DNA from: Mesorhizobium sp. INR15
Lineage (GTDB): Bacteria; Pseudomonadota; Alphaproteobacteria; Rhizobiales; Rhizobiaceae
Direction of reading: 5' to 3'
Length of the DNA stretch: 64,000 nt
Assembly (NCBI RefSeq): GCF_015500075.1
Contig: NZ_CP045496.1
Span: 2,366,001 to 2,430,000, forward strand
Below, in pieces: positions 16,150 through 25,247 of this stretch. A program made the position numbers and the translations under genes. Below the pieces are notes generated by a model. That model saw nothing but the letters and a program-made list of their open reading frames with translations. It did no database searches and had not been told where the DNA came from. Position 1 is the first letter of the stretch, and each line of letters begins with the position of its first letter.

Positions 16150-17205
16150 TCAATCCTCCAGCGTTCCTGACCTGGCATCGCCGCTCTTCCTGTCGCCGAC
16201 CAGTTTGAGCAGGTCTTCGCCCGTGCGGATGATGCGGCGGGAGCGTCGCGTCAGGATGATGCCGGCCTGCGGGGCGAACACTTCCGTGCGGCCGCCGGCT
16301 TCGCCTGGCGTGTGGACGATGGTTGCGAGCCGCGCCCCCTTGGCGACACGGTCGCCGGGCTTGACGTCGTAAAGGACAGCACCGGCGCGGGGCGACGGCA
16401 TCATGTCGATGTTTTCGAGTGGTGCCACAATACCCTTGAATGGACCGGGCGCGGGCAGGGCCGTATCGGTGACCACGCCACGCGCTACCAGCAGGCGGTA
16501 GAGCCCTTCGGCATCCGAGGCGGCATAATCACCTTCGACATCGAGCATGCCACGATATTCAACCGTGGTGGCAACGCGCCGGTCAAGCTTTGCCATAGTG
16601 GCGGGAACGTTCTGATAGGGCATGATCGAGGCACCTTCAAAAGTGCCGTCGGTGTCTTCGCTCCACAAGAGCACCCCATCGACGCCCATGGCGGCGGCGC
16701 AATCGGCCATGGCCGGCCACAGGCTGGTGTGGACGTAGAGATAGGCCAGGCCTTCATCGTCGCAATGCAGGTCGAGCACGATGTCGTGGCCGAGCGAAAG
16801 CTCCAGCAGGCGCGTCTTCAGCCGCTGGTCGGGCGTGCCATGCGTGGTGTCCGGCAACAGCGCGGTATCCGGCGCGGCAAGCAGCGGAAAGGCGCGGTTG
16901 AAGTTGGTGCGGGTGCCGAGATGGAAGCGGCCCAGATGCTCACCGAAATGATACTGGGCGCGGCCAATGGGATTGGCCCAGGGCACGATGGTGATGTCGC
17001 CCTTGATGCGTCCTTCGGCCTCGGCCTTGTTCAGCATCGGCATCAGCGCATCGATGGCGACGACACCAGGCAGTTCGCCGGCGTGGAGTGCCGCCTGAAG
17101 ATAGGCTGAAGGGGCCGCCTTGACGGCTCCGGCAAAGCGGAACACTGGAAATTCGTAGGAGACGCCCTCGCTGTCGCCGGTGACGCGTTCGATCGATTTC
17201 TGCAT
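16150..17205 (-). CDS. succinylglutamate desuccinylase/aspartoacylase family zinc hydrolase
   Basis: 351 residues of the M14-like aspartoacylase family. The zinc ligands are visible as HAGELPG (His and Glu) near residue 42 and DLHCDD near residue 148, with a catalytic Glu in TTVEYRG. The C-terminal third has a barrel-sandwich segment (VLYDVKPGDRVAKGARLATI). Such enzymes remove an acyl group from an amino acid or amine; the exact substrate, for example an N-acylated diamino acid, is not determined. GGAGG lies 5 nt before the ATG at 17205, which is chosen over the ATG at 17220. Confidence 0.85.
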   Translation of the reverse strand: MQKSIERVTGDSEGVSYEFPVFRFAGAVKAAPSAYLQAALHAGELPGVVAIDALMPMLNKAEAEGRIKGDITIVPWANPIGRAQYHFGEHLGRFHLGTRTNFNRAFPLLAAPDTALLPDTTHGTPDQRLKTRLLELSLGHDIVLDLHCDDEGLAYLYVHTSLWPAMADCAAAMGVDGVLLWSEDTDGTFEGASIMPYQNVPATMAKLDRRVATTVEYRGMLDVEGDYAASDAEGLYRLLVARGVVTDTALPAPGPFKGIVAPLENIDMMPSPRAGAVLYDVKPGDRVAKGARLATIVHTPGEAGGRTEVFAPQAGIILTRRSRRIIRTGEDLLKLVGDRKSGDARSGTLED

Positions 17206-17293
17206 GACATCCTCCATCAAGAGCGCGTGACATGCCCATTTGATGGTGTCGATGTCGATTGGTCCAGCCCACCGCGCTATGGGCGCAAGGAGG

Positions 17294-18463
17294 TTACTCG
17301 GCCGCGGCCTGAAGCGCTACAGGGCGATCCAAGGCTTGCGACATCACGGCGACGACAACAGCCAGCAGCGCCAATCCCGCGCCGACCAGCGGCAGGTTGG
17401 CATAGGAGACACCCCAGGAGAGCGCCAGTCCACCAATCCAGGCGCCGCCGGCGTTGCCGACGTTGAATGCGCCTTGGTTCAGCGTCGCGGCAAGGTTCGG
17501 TCCTTCTGACGCCGCCTCGACGACACGGATCTGCAGTGGCGGCACGACGACGAAGAGCAGCAGGCCCCACAGGAAGACGATGCCGATGGCGATGCCCGGC
17601 CTTGCGCCGAACTGCGTGAAGAAGAAGAACAGCACGACCATCATCAGCAGCGTGCCGATGACGGTCGGCATCAGCTTCCAGTCGGCGAGCCTGCCGCCGA
17701 TGATGTTGCCGATGGTCATGCCGGCGCCGAACAGCAGCAGCACCCAGGTGACAGCCGCGGTGGAGAGGCCCGACACGTCGGTAAGATACGGCTTGATATA
17801 GGTGAAGACGGCAAACAGGCTGGCCGAGGTCAGCGCCGCGATCAGCATGGCGAGCCACACCTGCAGCTTGCCGAGCACGCGGACTTCGGCGCGCAGGCCG
17901 CCGCCGCTCGGCTGGGCGACGCCCGACGGCACCAGCCAGACAATGGCCGCGACCGAGATCAGGCCAATGCCGACGACGGCCAGGAATGTCGCGCGCCAGC
18001 CGAAGGCTTCGCCCAATGCCGTTCCGGCGGGCACGCCAAGAATGTTGGCCAGCGTCAGCCCGGCGAACATCAGGGCGATGGCGCTGGCGCGCTTGTTGCG
18101 CGGCACCAGGCTGGCGGCGACGACCGAACCGATGCCGAAGAAGGCGCCGTGGCCAAAAGCGGTGAAGACGCGCGCGGCCATCAGCGTCCAGTAATTGGGC
18201 GCGATGGCGCAAAACAGATTGCCGACAACGAACAGCGCTGCGAGCCCGACCAGCACCGGTTTGCGCGGCAGGCGCGCCGTGGCGATGGCGACAATCGGCG
18301 CGCCGAACACCACACCCAGGGCATAGCCAGTGACCAGCAGCCCGGCCGCCGGGATCGAAACGCCAAGATCGGCGGCAACCTCGGGCAGCAGGCCCATGAT
18401 GACGAATTCGGTGGTGCCAATGCAGAAGGACGCGATGGCAAGCGCTAGGATCGGCAATGGCAT
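17294..18463 (-). CDS. MFS transporter, AraJ/DHA1-type (12 TM)
   Basis: 389 residues with about 12 hydrophobic segments. The N-terminus ALAIASFCIGTTEFVIMGLLPEVAADL is characteristic of the AraJ/YdhP/PbuE-like sugar or nucleoside efflux group. It is an inner-membrane proton-coupled exporter of unknown substrate. The ATG at 18463 gives this canonical start; an upstream in-frame ATG at 18547 would add an untypical stretch. A palindrome about 70 nt upstream may be an operator. Confidence 0.87.
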   Translation of the reverse strand: MPLPILALAIASFCIGTTEFVIMGLLPEVAADLGVSIPAAGLLVTGYALGVVFGAPIVAIATARLPRKPVLVGLAALFVVGNLFCAIAPNYWTLMAARVFTAFGHGAFFGIGSVVAASLVPRNKRASAIALMFAGLTLANILGVPAGTALGEAFGWRATFLAVVGIGLISVAAIVWLVPSGVAQPSGGGLRAEVRVLGKLQVWLAMLIAALTSASLFAVFTYIKPYLTDVSGLSTAAVTWVLLLFGAGMTIGNIIGGRLADWKLMPTVIGTLLMMVVLFFFFTQFGARPGIAIGIVFLWGLLLFVVVPPLQIRVVEAASEGPNLAATLNQGAFNVGNAGGAWIGGLALSWGVSYANLPLVGAGLALLAVVVAVMSQALDRPVALQAAAE

Positions 18464-18530
18464 GGGGCGTCCAGACTGAATCGGTTCAAAGCTGAGACTG
18501 CGCGAGGAAATGCCGTATCGACAAGCGCCA

Positions 18531-18547
18531 TTGCTGCAATGCAGCAA
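18531..18547. promoter_or_regulatory. operator-like palindrome upstream of the MFS gene
   Basis: TTGCTGCA-A-TGCAGCAA is a perfect 8+8 palindrome around a central A. It lies about 70 nt upstream of the MFS start at 18463, in the spacing typical of a repressor or activator site. No cognate regulator is adjacent. Confidence 0.4.
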
Positions 18548-18572
18548 TGCAGAAAACGAGGAGCGGACGAGA

Positions 18573-18606
18573 AGCGCTGGCAGCTGCGCGCGCGACTGCC
18601 AGCGCT
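18573..18606. terminator. hairpin downstream of the FAD oxidoreductase gene
   Basis: AGCGCTGGCAG and CTGCCAGCGCT form a perfect 11-bp stem with a 12-nt loop, 32 nt past the oxidoreductase stop. No T-run follows directly, so it may be a terminator of low efficiency or a 3'-end stabiliser. Confidence 0.5.
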
Positions 18607-18637
18607 CGGCTGAGATCGAGCGCCCTTTTTGGCGAGG

Positions 18638-20014
18638 TTACACCAGCGGCTTCAGCTCCTGGGCGATGGTCGGCAGCAGTTCCGAGACCGTCGGATGAAT
18701 ATGCACGGCGCGGGCCAGCGTATCGACCGGCGCCTTGGCGTACATCAGGTCGAGCACGCAATGCACCGCCTCGTCGCCGCCAGGGCCAAGCACAGAGCAG
18801 CCGAGGATTTCCCTGGTGTCCGCATCGACCAGGATTTTCATGAACCCTTGCGTCTCGCCCTTCTCGACGGCGCGGCCGACACGGGTCATCGGCCTCTGGC
18901 CGACCAGCGCGCGGCGGCCGGATTTCTTCACCGCCGCCTCTGTCATGCCGCAACGGCCGAGCGGTGGATCGATATAGAGCGCGTAGGCCTCGATCCGGTC
19001 GCTGACCTTGCGCGGATCATCGTCGAGCAGATTGGCGGCGACGATCTCGTAGTCATTGTAGGACGTGTGGGTGAAGGCGCCCTCGCCGTTGCAGTCGCCC
19101 ATTGCCCAGATGCCGGGTACCGTCGTGCGCAGCTGGTCGTCGACGCTGACGAAGCCGCGCCTGTCGACCTCGACACCGGCCTTGTCCAAGCCGAGATCAT
19201 CGGTGTTGGGCATCCGCCCCAGGGCCAGCAGCACATGCGAGCCGACGGCTGGCGCCTTGCCGGCGGAGAAGGTCACCGCAATGTCCTTGCCTTGCCTGGC
19301 GAAGGCAATGTCGTCGGCGCCGACATGGATGGCGATGCCTTCGTTTTCGAGAATGGATTTTATGGCGTCGGAGACGTCCTCGTCCTCGCGGCCGGTGAGG
19401 CGCGGGCTCTTCTCGATAACGGTGACTTCCGAGCCGAAGCGGCGAAACATCTGCGCGAATTCGAGCGAGATGTAGCTGCCGCCAACGACGATCAAATGGC
19501 GCGGCAGCACGTCGAGATCCATCATCGAGGAGTTGGTCAGGAAATCGATGTCGTGGATGCCCGGCAGGTCGGGCACCGAGGCGCGGCCACCGGTGTTGAG
19601 GAAGATCTTTTCCGCCGTCAGAAGCTCGTCGCCGACGAGCACGGTGTTGGCGGATTCGAAGCGCGCGTGGCCGCGATAGAGCGTGCAGCCTTTCATGCCG
19701 GCGATCCACGCCTCCAGATTGCCACGGGCATCGTTCGTGACCTTGTCCTTGCGCGCCTTGATCCTGCTGTAGTCGACCCCGACGGGGCCCGAAAACGTCA
19801 CGCCATAGTCAGCGGCGCGGCGCGCCAGATGGGCGGCATAAGCGCTGGCGACCATGGTCTTGGTCGGCATGCAGCCGGTGTTGACGCAGGTGCCGCCAAC
19901 CAGCTTGCGCTCGATCAGCGCCACGCTCATGCCGGCGGCTGTCAGCCGCCCGGCCAACGGCGATCCCGCCTGGCCGGCGCCGATGATGATGGCGTCGAAG
20001 ACCTTCGCCGTCAT
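18638..20014 (-). CDS. FAD-dependent pyridine nucleotide-disulfide oxidoreductase, mercuric-reductase-like
   Basis: 458 residues of class I disulfide oxidoreductase. The FAD motif IIIGAGQAGSPLA is at residue 9, and the redox pair lies in GGTCVNTGCMPTK near residue 40. A NAD(P)-binding GGSYISLEFAQ is near 175, GDCNGEGAFTHTS is near 305, and the C-terminal HPTVSE carries the catalytic His. The metal-binding Cys pair of true mercuric reductases at the C-terminus is absent (it ends in ELKPLV), and no mer genes adjoin. A general NAD(P)H oxidoreductase is more likely. The ATG overlaps the stop of the DUF4126 gene (ATGA). Confidence 0.88.
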   Translation of the reverse strand: MTAKVFDAIIIGAGQAGSPLAGRLTAAGMSVALIERKLVGGTCVNTGCMPTKTMVASAYAAHLARRAADYGVTFSGPVGVDYSRIKARKDKVTNDARGNLEAWIAGMKGCTLYRGHARFESANTVLVGDELLTAEKIFLNTGGRASVPDLPGIHDIDFLTNSSMMDLDVLPRHLIVVGGSYISLEFAQMFRRFGSEVTVIEKSPRLTGREDEDVSDAIKSILENEGIAIHVGADDIAFARQGKDIAVTFSAGKAPAVGSHVLLALGRMPNTDDLGLDKAGVEVDRRGFVSVDDQLRTTVPGIWAMGDCNGEGAFTHTSYNDYEIVAANLLDDDPRKVSDRIEAYALYIDPPLGRCGMTEAAVKKSGRRALVGQRPMTRVGRAVEKGETQGFMKILVDADTREILGCSVLGPGGDEAVHCVLDLMYAKAPVDTLARAVHIHPTVSELLPTIAQELKPLV

Positions 20015-20472
20015 ACCACCGCAGCCACGATCAGCAGGCCGCCGATGATCGCCACCGCGTCCTCGATGAAGGCTGCCGGCGGATCCTTGCCGAAGGCCGC
20101 CGCCAGCCGGCCACGCACTTCGGCGCCGCCGAGCGTGCCGATGACAGCGCCAATCGCACCAGCGATGAGGCCGCCGATGGTGGCCCCCCCGGTGGCTCCG
20201 ATCACGGCACCGGTGAAGGCGCCCATGATGATGCGGGCGCCGAATTGCTGCGGCACCTTGCGGCTCGGCGTCGAGGGCAACTGGTCGGTGACCAGTTCGA
20301 CGATGGCCAGGATGGTGAAGATGCCGACGGCGGCCCAATGGCTCATGAAACTGGCCCAGGTGCCGGCGACCGGCAGCCAGCCGAGATAAGCGCCCCAGGC
20401 AATCGCGGCCGGCGCCGTCATGGCGCGCAGACCGGCGATGACGCCGATCAGAAGTGCGAGAATATACAGCAT
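20011..20472 (-). CDS. DUF4126-type membrane protein
   Basis: 153 residues, small and glycine-rich, with four or more hydrophobic segments (LYILALLIGVIAGLRAMTAP at the start; GAVIGATGGATIGGLIAG in the middle). The RAMTAP segment and the overall pattern fit DUF4126 inner-membrane proteins of unknown function. GAGGGG precedes the ATG at 20472. It overlaps the FAD oxidoreductase by 4 nt, so the pair forms an operon. A role linked to membrane redox is a guess from that coupling only. Confidence 0.75.
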   Translation of the reverse strand: MLYILALLIGVIAGLRAMTAPAAIAWGAYLGWLPVAGTWASFMSHWAAVGIFTILAIVELVTDQLPSTPSRKVPQQFGARIIMGAFTGAVIGATGGATIGGLIAGAIGAVIGTLGGAEVRGRLAAAFGKDPPAAFIEDAVAIIGGLLIVAAVV

Positions 20473-20671
20473 GGTTGGTCCCCTCAAAGCCTGGGCTGGG
20501 AGAGCCCCGCTGAAGGGAAGCTAGCACAGGCCCGGCTTTTCACCAGCGTGTGCTGTCAAGAATCGGAATGGATTTTCGCACTCGTTGTTTGTCAGGCCCG
20601 GCCTTCGCGGTGGCACTTTTCGGTTCATTGCATTTATGCTTTGGCAAAGACAGTCAAACGGAGGCACGGCC

Positions 20672-21226
20672 ATGGCTGAAAGCGAGCGCGCGAAGATGGC
20701 GGCCGGTGAATGGTACACGTGCCTGGATGACGAGTTGGAGGCGCTGCGCGTGACGGCGCGCGACGCGCTGTTCGAGCACAACACGCTGCCGCCGCGACAG
20801 CGCGGCAATCTTGGGCCGGCGCTGAAAGCGCTGCTCGGCGGAGCAGGCGAGGGCGCCCGGATCGAAGCGCCGTTCCATTGTGCCTATGGCTTCAACATAT
20901 TTCTGGGCGAGGGGACTTTCCTCAACGCCGGCTGCACGATCCTCGACACCGCACCGGTGCGCATCGGCACGGCAACGCTGCTCGGCCCCAACGTGCAGAT
21001 CTACTGCGCCGAGCATCACCGGGATGCCGTTGGCCGAAAGGCGGGACTCGAAATCGCCAAGCCGGTCGAGATCGGCGATAACGCCTGGATCGGCGGCAGC
21101 GCCATCATTCTGGGCGGCGTCAGGATCGGTGACGGCGCCATCGTCGGCGCTGGCGCGGTGGTGACGCGTGACGTGCCCGCAAACGCCACCGTGGTGGGTA
21201 ATCCCGCTAGGCCGATAGCGCGCTGA
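20672..21226 (+). CDS. maltose/galactoside O-acetyltransferase family (hexapeptide repeat)
   Basis: 184 residues of the left-handed beta-helix acetyltransferase family that includes Maa, LacA and NodL. The N-terminal maltose-acetyltransferase cap begins SERAKMAAGEWYTCLDDELEALR. Hexapeptide repeats and the catalytic His in YCAEHHRDAVGR follow, then WIGGSAIILGGVRIGDGAIVGAGAVVTRDVP. It transfers acetyl from acetyl-CoA to a sugar hydroxyl. GGAGG precedes the ATG at 20672. No nodulation genes are nearby, so NodL identity is not claimed. Confidence 0.88.
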   Translation: MAESERAKMAAGEWYTCLDDELEALRVTARDALFEHNTLPPRQRGNLGPALKALLGGAGEGARIEAPFHCAYGFNIFLGEGTFLNAGCTILDTAPVRIGTATLLGPNVQIYCAEHHRDAVGRKAGLEIAKPVEIGDNAWIGGSAIILGGVRIGDGAIVGAGAVVTRDVPANATVVGNPARPIAR

Positions 21227-21229
21227 TCC

Positions 21230-22570
21230 TCAAGCCCGGGGAAACCGGATCACTGCTTCGAACCCATCCTGCCGGCCCGATGCCGGTGAGTTCATTACAA
21301 GCGTTGCGTCGGTTTGCTGTAGAATCCTGCTGACGATCGCCAGCCCGAGGCCCGATCCTTCGGCGCGAGTCACGCCGCGCTCAAAGCGCCTGACCAAGCC
21401 ATTCAAGGACGAGGCTGAAACGATCGGACCTTCGTTCATCACGCTGAGCGTGGCGTCGTCGCCGACGCGTATGATGACCGGCCCGGCCTCGGCGCCGTGC
21501 CGCAAGGCGTTTTCAATGAGGTTGCGCAAGACAATGGCCAGCGCATCCGTGTCGATTGCCGCATGCGGCTCGCCTTTCGTCTGCAGTTCAAGGTGGATGC
21601 GGCCACGGCTTTCGTCGTGCTGTTCAAAATCCGTGATGACCAGTGCTGCAACGGCAGCGAGGTCGACCGGTTTGCCGCCGACCGCCATGCCGGCATCGGC
21701 GCGCGCAAGCTGCATCAGTTTTTCGGACAGCCGGGCGAGATCGGACAAGGCCGTCTTGATCTGGCGAGGCCGCTTCCTTGCAGCCTCGTCCGGCGCCTCG
21801 GCTATCAAGCGCTCGGTCTGAGCCAGTGCGCCGGCAATCGGCGTGCGCAACTCATGGGCCGCGTTGGCGGTGAATTCCTTTTCGGCATCGAGCGCCATGT
21901 GCAGGCGCCGCATCAGGCTGTTGACGGATTTGGCAATGGTGGCAAGTTCCGAGGGGAGTTGCTCGGTGGGGATGGGTACGAGATTGTCGCCGTGACGGGC
22001 GCTGATCTCGCCGCGCAGTGCCGCGATCGGCCGGAGGAAATGCGTCAGGGTGAACCAGGCGATGATGGCACTCAATGGCGTCAGCACCACCATCGGCACC
22101 AGGAAGCCGATGGCGGCTTCGAAAGTCTCCTCGTCACGCCGGGTCTCAAGCTCGGCGACCTGAACGAAAACCGTGCCGCTGACCGCTGGTTCGGTGTAGA
22201 TGCGCCACCCTGCCTGCTCAAAGAATCCTTGCGTCAGCCCGGCGGTGAGCGGCTCCGCCGGCGCGTCGTAAGAGTGAATGAGCACACGGCCGCCCCCGTC
22301 ACGCACCTGGAAGATCAACCGTCCGCCTTCATCGTCGGAAACCGCCTCCGCCAGCCTGCGCGGAGCCTGTGGTGTTTCGTGCTCGAAGAGATCGTCGATG
22401 ACAAGCGGCAGCAGCCGGCGCGCCGCTTCCTGCATCGAGTTGTCCATCGCTTCATTGATTTCGCGATGCAGGGTGATGCTACCGGCGGCGGCCGCAACCA
22501 ACCCGAACACGACGGTGACAAGAATCAGTGACGCGACCAGGCGGCCGGCGAGGCTGTGGAACAGTTTCAT
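21230..22570 (-). CDS. sensor histidine kinase (QseC/PhoQ-like)
   Basis: 446 residues. Two membrane segments at about 9-32 and 155-178 bracket a periplasmic sensor of some 120 residues. A HAMP-like linker follows, then the dimerisation box FTANAAHELRTPIAG with the phospho-acceptor His, and an ATPase domain with NLIENALRHG (N box) and EGSGLGLAIVSRI (G box). It is translationally coupled to the response regulator by a 4-nt overlap. The neighbours, a PepSY protein and a b-type cytochrome divergent from the pair, are its probable regulon. Confidence 0.92.
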   Translation of the reverse strand: MKLFHSLAGRLVASLILVTVVFGLVAAAAGSITLHREINEAMDNSMQEAARRLLPLVIDDLFEHETPQAPRRLAEAVSDDEGGRLIFQVRDGGGRVLIHSYDAPAEPLTAGLTQGFFEQAGWRIYTEPAVSGTVFVQVAELETRRDEETFEAAIGFLVPMVVLTPLSAIIAWFTLTHFLRPIAALRGEISARHGDNLVPIPTEQLPSELATIAKSVNSLMRRLHMALDAEKEFTANAAHELRTPIAGALAQTERLIAEAPDEAARKRPRQIKTALSDLARLSEKLMQLARADAGMAVGGKPVDLAAVAALVITDFEQHDESRGRIHLELQTKGEPHAAIDTDALAIVLRNLIENALRHGAEAGPVIIRVGDDATLSVMNEGPIVSASSLNGLVRRFERGVTRAEGSGLGLAIVSRILQQTDATLVMNSPASGRQDGFEAVIRFPRA

Positions 22571-23226
22571 CGGGACGCCAGGCGGTAGCCCAGTCCTCTT
22601 ATGGTGGTAATCGCCTCGCGTCCGATCTTGCGGCGCAGCCGGCTGATATACACCTCGACGGTGTTGCTCTCGATCTCGGCACCGAAGGCGTAGAGCGCGT
22701 CCTCGATCTGACCTTTGCCGACGGTGGCGCCTGGCCGGCCAAGGAACTGCTCCAGAACAGCCCATTCGCGCGCGGTCAGCATCGTCTCCTTGCCGCCGAC
22801 CAAAACACGGCGGCGGGCCTGGTCGATTTCGATTGGCCCAAGCCGGATCAGAGGATTCGGATTTCCGGCGTAGCGGCGCGCGACCGCGGCGAGGCGGGCC
22901 GACAATTCACCCAGATCGAACGGCTTGACCAGATAGTCGTCGGCGCCGGAGTTCAGCCCCTCGATACGGTCGGACAACTGGTCACGGGCGGTCAGGATGA
23001 TCACCGGCGTATCCTTGCCTTGCTGGCGAAACGCTTTCAGGAAATCGAGGCCCCTGCCGTCGGGAAGGTGCAGATCGAGCAGGAGGAGTTCATAGGACAC
23101 CACATCGAGATGGTCGCGAGCGCCAGCAAGCGTCTTGCTCCAGTCCACGGCATGGCTGTCGGCGGCAACGTGATCGCGCACGGCCTCGCCCAGCACATCA
23201 TCGTCCTCGATCAGCAGAACCCGCAC
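22567..23226 (-). CDS. OmpR/PhoB-family response regulator
   Basis: 219 residues. The receiver domain has the acidic pocket IEDDD near the N-terminus, phospho-Asp in LLLDLHLPDG near residue 51 and Lys in VKPFDLGEL near 101. A winged-helix DNA-binding domain follows, with TAREWAVLEQFLGRPG and ESNTVEVYISRLRRKIG. The GTG at 23226 is chosen: it sits 5 nt after GGGG and starts exactly at the receiver strand. It partners with the kinase at 21230-22570. Confidence 0.92.
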   Translation of the reverse strand: MRVLLIEDDDVLGEAVRDHVAADSHAVDWSKTLAGARDHLDVVSYELLLLDLHLPDGRGLDFLKAFRQQGKDTPVIILTARDQLSDRIEGLNSGADDYLVKPFDLGELSARLAAVARRYAGNPNPLIRLGPIEIDQARRRVLVGGKETMLTAREWAVLEQFLGRPGATVGKGQIEDALYAFGAEIESNTVEVYISRLRRKIGREAITTIRGLGYRLASR

Positions 23227-23389
23227 GTCACCCCCGCGCTCGATACATGTGCTCCCCATATGGCCGGAGTCTGACACTAGCCTGAACAGAGGCGGACCGC
23301 GACATTCGGGTGGCATCGGCACCATTCAGGCTGCTGTCAGGTTTGCTGGTCAGGTTCGGCGACATCGGATCAACCGATGGAGACATGCC

Positions 23390-23662
23390 ATGAAGAAGAT
23401 CATTCTCGCCACTTTCCTGCTCACCGGCGGCTTCGCCGGCTCGGCCTTTGCCGCCGATAAATGCGATGTGCCGGCCGACCAGTGGCAGCCGCGCGAAGCC
23501 CTGCAGAAGAAGCTGGAAGGCGAGGGCTGGAAGGTCCGCAGCATCAAGAGCGAAAACGGCTGCTACGAGGCCAAGGCGATCGACGCCAAGGGCAAGAAGC
23601 TCGAAGCCGTCTTCAACCCCAAGACGCTCGAGACCGTTGGCGCTGATTCCGACGACGGTTGA
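23390..23662 (+). CDS. PepSY-domain periplasmic protein
   Basis: 90 residues. A clear signal peptide ends at AFAAD. The mature part, starting KCDVPADQWQPREALQKKLEGEGW, is a single PepSY domain of the kind usually found beside two-component systems and cytochrome b561 genes. It carries two Cys that may form a disulfide. It is divergent from the response regulator with about 160 nt between them, and its stop touches the cytochrome gene. A redox or envelope-sensing partner role is inferred from this recurrent gene pairing. Confidence 0.85.
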   Translation: MKKIILATFLLTGGFAGSAFAADKCDVPADQWQPREALQKKLEGEGWKVRSIKSENGCYEAKAIDAKGKKLEAVFNPKTLETVGADSDDG

Positions 23663-23667
23663 TCGCC

Positions 23668-24228
23668 ATGGACGCCACCGTTTCGACAGGGAAATCCCTG
23701 GTCAAGGTCTGGAGCCCTTACATCCGCCTGTTCCATTGGTTGCTGGTGCTGTGCGTGGCGGTGGCGTGGCTGTCCTCGGGCGAGATCATGAAGGTGCACG
23801 AACTGGCCGGTTATAGCGCCGGCATATTGATCGCCTCGCGGCTGATCGCCGGGCTCCTGGGATCGCGATACGCCCGGTTTCGACAGTTCGTGCGCGGTCC
23901 GGGCGCGGTGACCGAATATCTTGCCGATGTCGCGCATCGTCGCGAACGGCGCTATCTCGGTCACAATCCTGCCGGCGGCGCCATGGTGCTGGCGTTGCTG
24001 TGTTGCGTGGCCGGAATTGCGCTGACAGGCTGGATGCAGACAACCGATGCCTATTGGGGTGTGGCCTGGGTCGAGGACACGCACAAGATCCTGGGCAACG
24101 GCATCCTGGTGCTCATCGGACTGCATGTCGGCGGCGTGCTGCTGGCAAGTCTGCGCCACCACGAGAACCTTGTTCGCGCGATGGTTACGGGCCGAAAGCG
24201 GGCGCCGTCGCGGGACGATATTGCCTGA
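23668..24228 (+). CDS. cytochrome b561-like membrane protein
   Basis: 186 residues with four hydrophobic helices. Likely heme ligands are His in IRLFHWLLVL, KVHELAGYSAG, EDTHKILGNG and IGLHVGGV, the spacing typical of the bacterial b-type cytochrome / Ni-Fe hydrogenase cytochrome b family. It would carry electrons from quinol across the inner membrane. The ATG at 23668 is preferred over a TTG overlapping the PepSY stop. Paired with PepSY and the two-component system, it forms a compact regulated redox module. Confidence 0.88.
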   Translation: MDATVSTGKSLVKVWSPYIRLFHWLLVLCVAVAWLSSGEIMKVHELAGYSAGILIASRLIAGLLGSRYARFRQFVRGPGAVTEYLADVAHRRERRYLGHNPAGGAMVLALLCCVAGIALTGWMQTTDAYWGVAWVEDTHKILGNGILVLIGLHVGGVLLASLRHHENLVRAMVTGRKRAPSRDDIA

Positions 24229-24278
24229 CTGGCCTGCGACCTGATTTGAAGGACGTCGCATCGATGCGGCGTCCTTCC

Positions 24279-25247
24279 TCAGGCCAAGCTCACGCCTTTC
24301 GAAAACTCGCGCCGGTATTGGGCAGGCGACGTCCTGATCCGCGCGGCGAAATGCTGGCGGAGCGACGTGGCGCTGCCGAAGCCGGCTTCGAAGGCCACAA
24401 CGTCCATCGACTTGTCCGTCGCCTCCAGCAGCCTCTGTGCCAGTTCGACGCGCTGGTCTGTGAGCCAGTCGCCGAAGCTGGTGCCGATCGAGTTCTGGAA
24501 CCGGCGGGTAAAGGTCCGCCGGGTCAGGCCGGCGGCATCGGCGACGCGGTCGAGACTGTGCGCTTCACCAAGTGACGCGCGCACCGTATCGAGCGCCTGC
24601 GTGAAACGGTCCGTGCTGGCCGTCTTCGCCACTGGCCGCTCGATGAACTGCGCCTGCCCGCCCTGCCGATGCGGCGAAAGGACGATGTGCCGGGCCAGCC
24701 GAAGTGCTGCTTCCGCGCCATAGCGGCCACGCACGATGTGGAGGCAGCAGTCGAGCCCGGCGGCCACGCCGGCTGATGTGACGATGTCGCCATTGTCGAT
24801 GTAGAGCACTTCGGCATCCACGGTAATGTCGGGATGAAGCGCCTGCAGCCGGTCGGCATAGGCCCAGTGTGTTGCCGCACGGCGGCCCGCAAGCAGCCCT
24901 GCGGCGGCAATGGCGAAGGTGCCGAGGCACAGGCCGACAATCAACGCGCCGTTGCGGTGGGCTCGTTGCAGCGCCTCCACCAGCGCCGCCGGCACCGGCG
25001 CTTCCAGGTCTGTCCAGCTTGGCACGATAACGATGTCAGCCTCCTCGAAACCATCGAGCCCGTACGGCGCGGCCACGGTCAGGCCCGCGTCGGTGTGGAC
25101 CGGCCCGGTCTCGATCGCGCAGATGCGCAAGTCGAACCGCGGCAGGCCGAGCGGCGTTCGGTCTGTGCCGAACACCAGGCATGGCACCGAGAGATGGAAC
25201 GGACTTATGGTGTCGAAAGCGAGGACGGCAACGATCGGATCGGCCAT
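24279..25247 (-). CDS. GlxA-type AraC-family regulator with DJ-1/PfpI domain
   Basis: 322 residues. The N-terminal half is a DJ-1/PfpI (GATase1-like) domain with the nucleophile-elbow-like IVGLCLGTFAIAAAG near residue 105. The C-terminal half is an AraC double helix-turn-helix (DRVADAAGLTRRTFTRRFQNSIGTS; DVVAFEAGFGSATSLRQHF). These regulators usually sense small metabolites. It lies divergent from an isochorismatase-like hydrolase, 127 nt apart, the likely target. GGAG precedes the ATG at 25247; 25283 is the alternative start. Confidence 0.9.
   Translation of the reverse strand: MADPIVAVLAFDTISPFHLSVPCLVFGTDRTPLGLPRFDLRICAIETGPVHTDAGLTVAAPYGLDGFEEADIVIVPSWTDLEAPVPAALVEALQRAHRNGALIVGLCLGTFAIAAAGLLAGRRAATHWAYADRLQALHPDITVDAEVLYIDNGDIVTSAGVAAGLDCCLHIVRGRYGAEAALRLARHIVLSPHRQGGQAQFIERPVAKTASTDRFTQALDTVRASLGEAHSLDRVADAAGLTRRTFTRRFQNSIGTSFGDWLTDQRVELAQRLLEATDKSMDVVAFEAGFGSATSLRQHFAARIRTSPAQYRREFSKGVSLA

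Noticed and set aside
18638..20014. Mercuric reductase identity
   Set aside because: The C-terminal metal-binding Cys pair is missing and no mer genes are present.
18629..20389. Long plus-strand open frame opposite the FAD oxidoreductase
   Set aside because: Shadow of a well-supported gene, with no motifs or credible start.
20015..20527. Apparent N-terminal extension of the FAD oxidoreductase
   Set aside because: It translates the DUF4126 gene in another frame; the true start overlaps the DUF4126 stop and begins at the FAD-binding strand.
20672..21226. Nodulation gene nodL
   Set aside because: The general Maa/LacA/NodL family is clear, but no nod genes or nod box are near.
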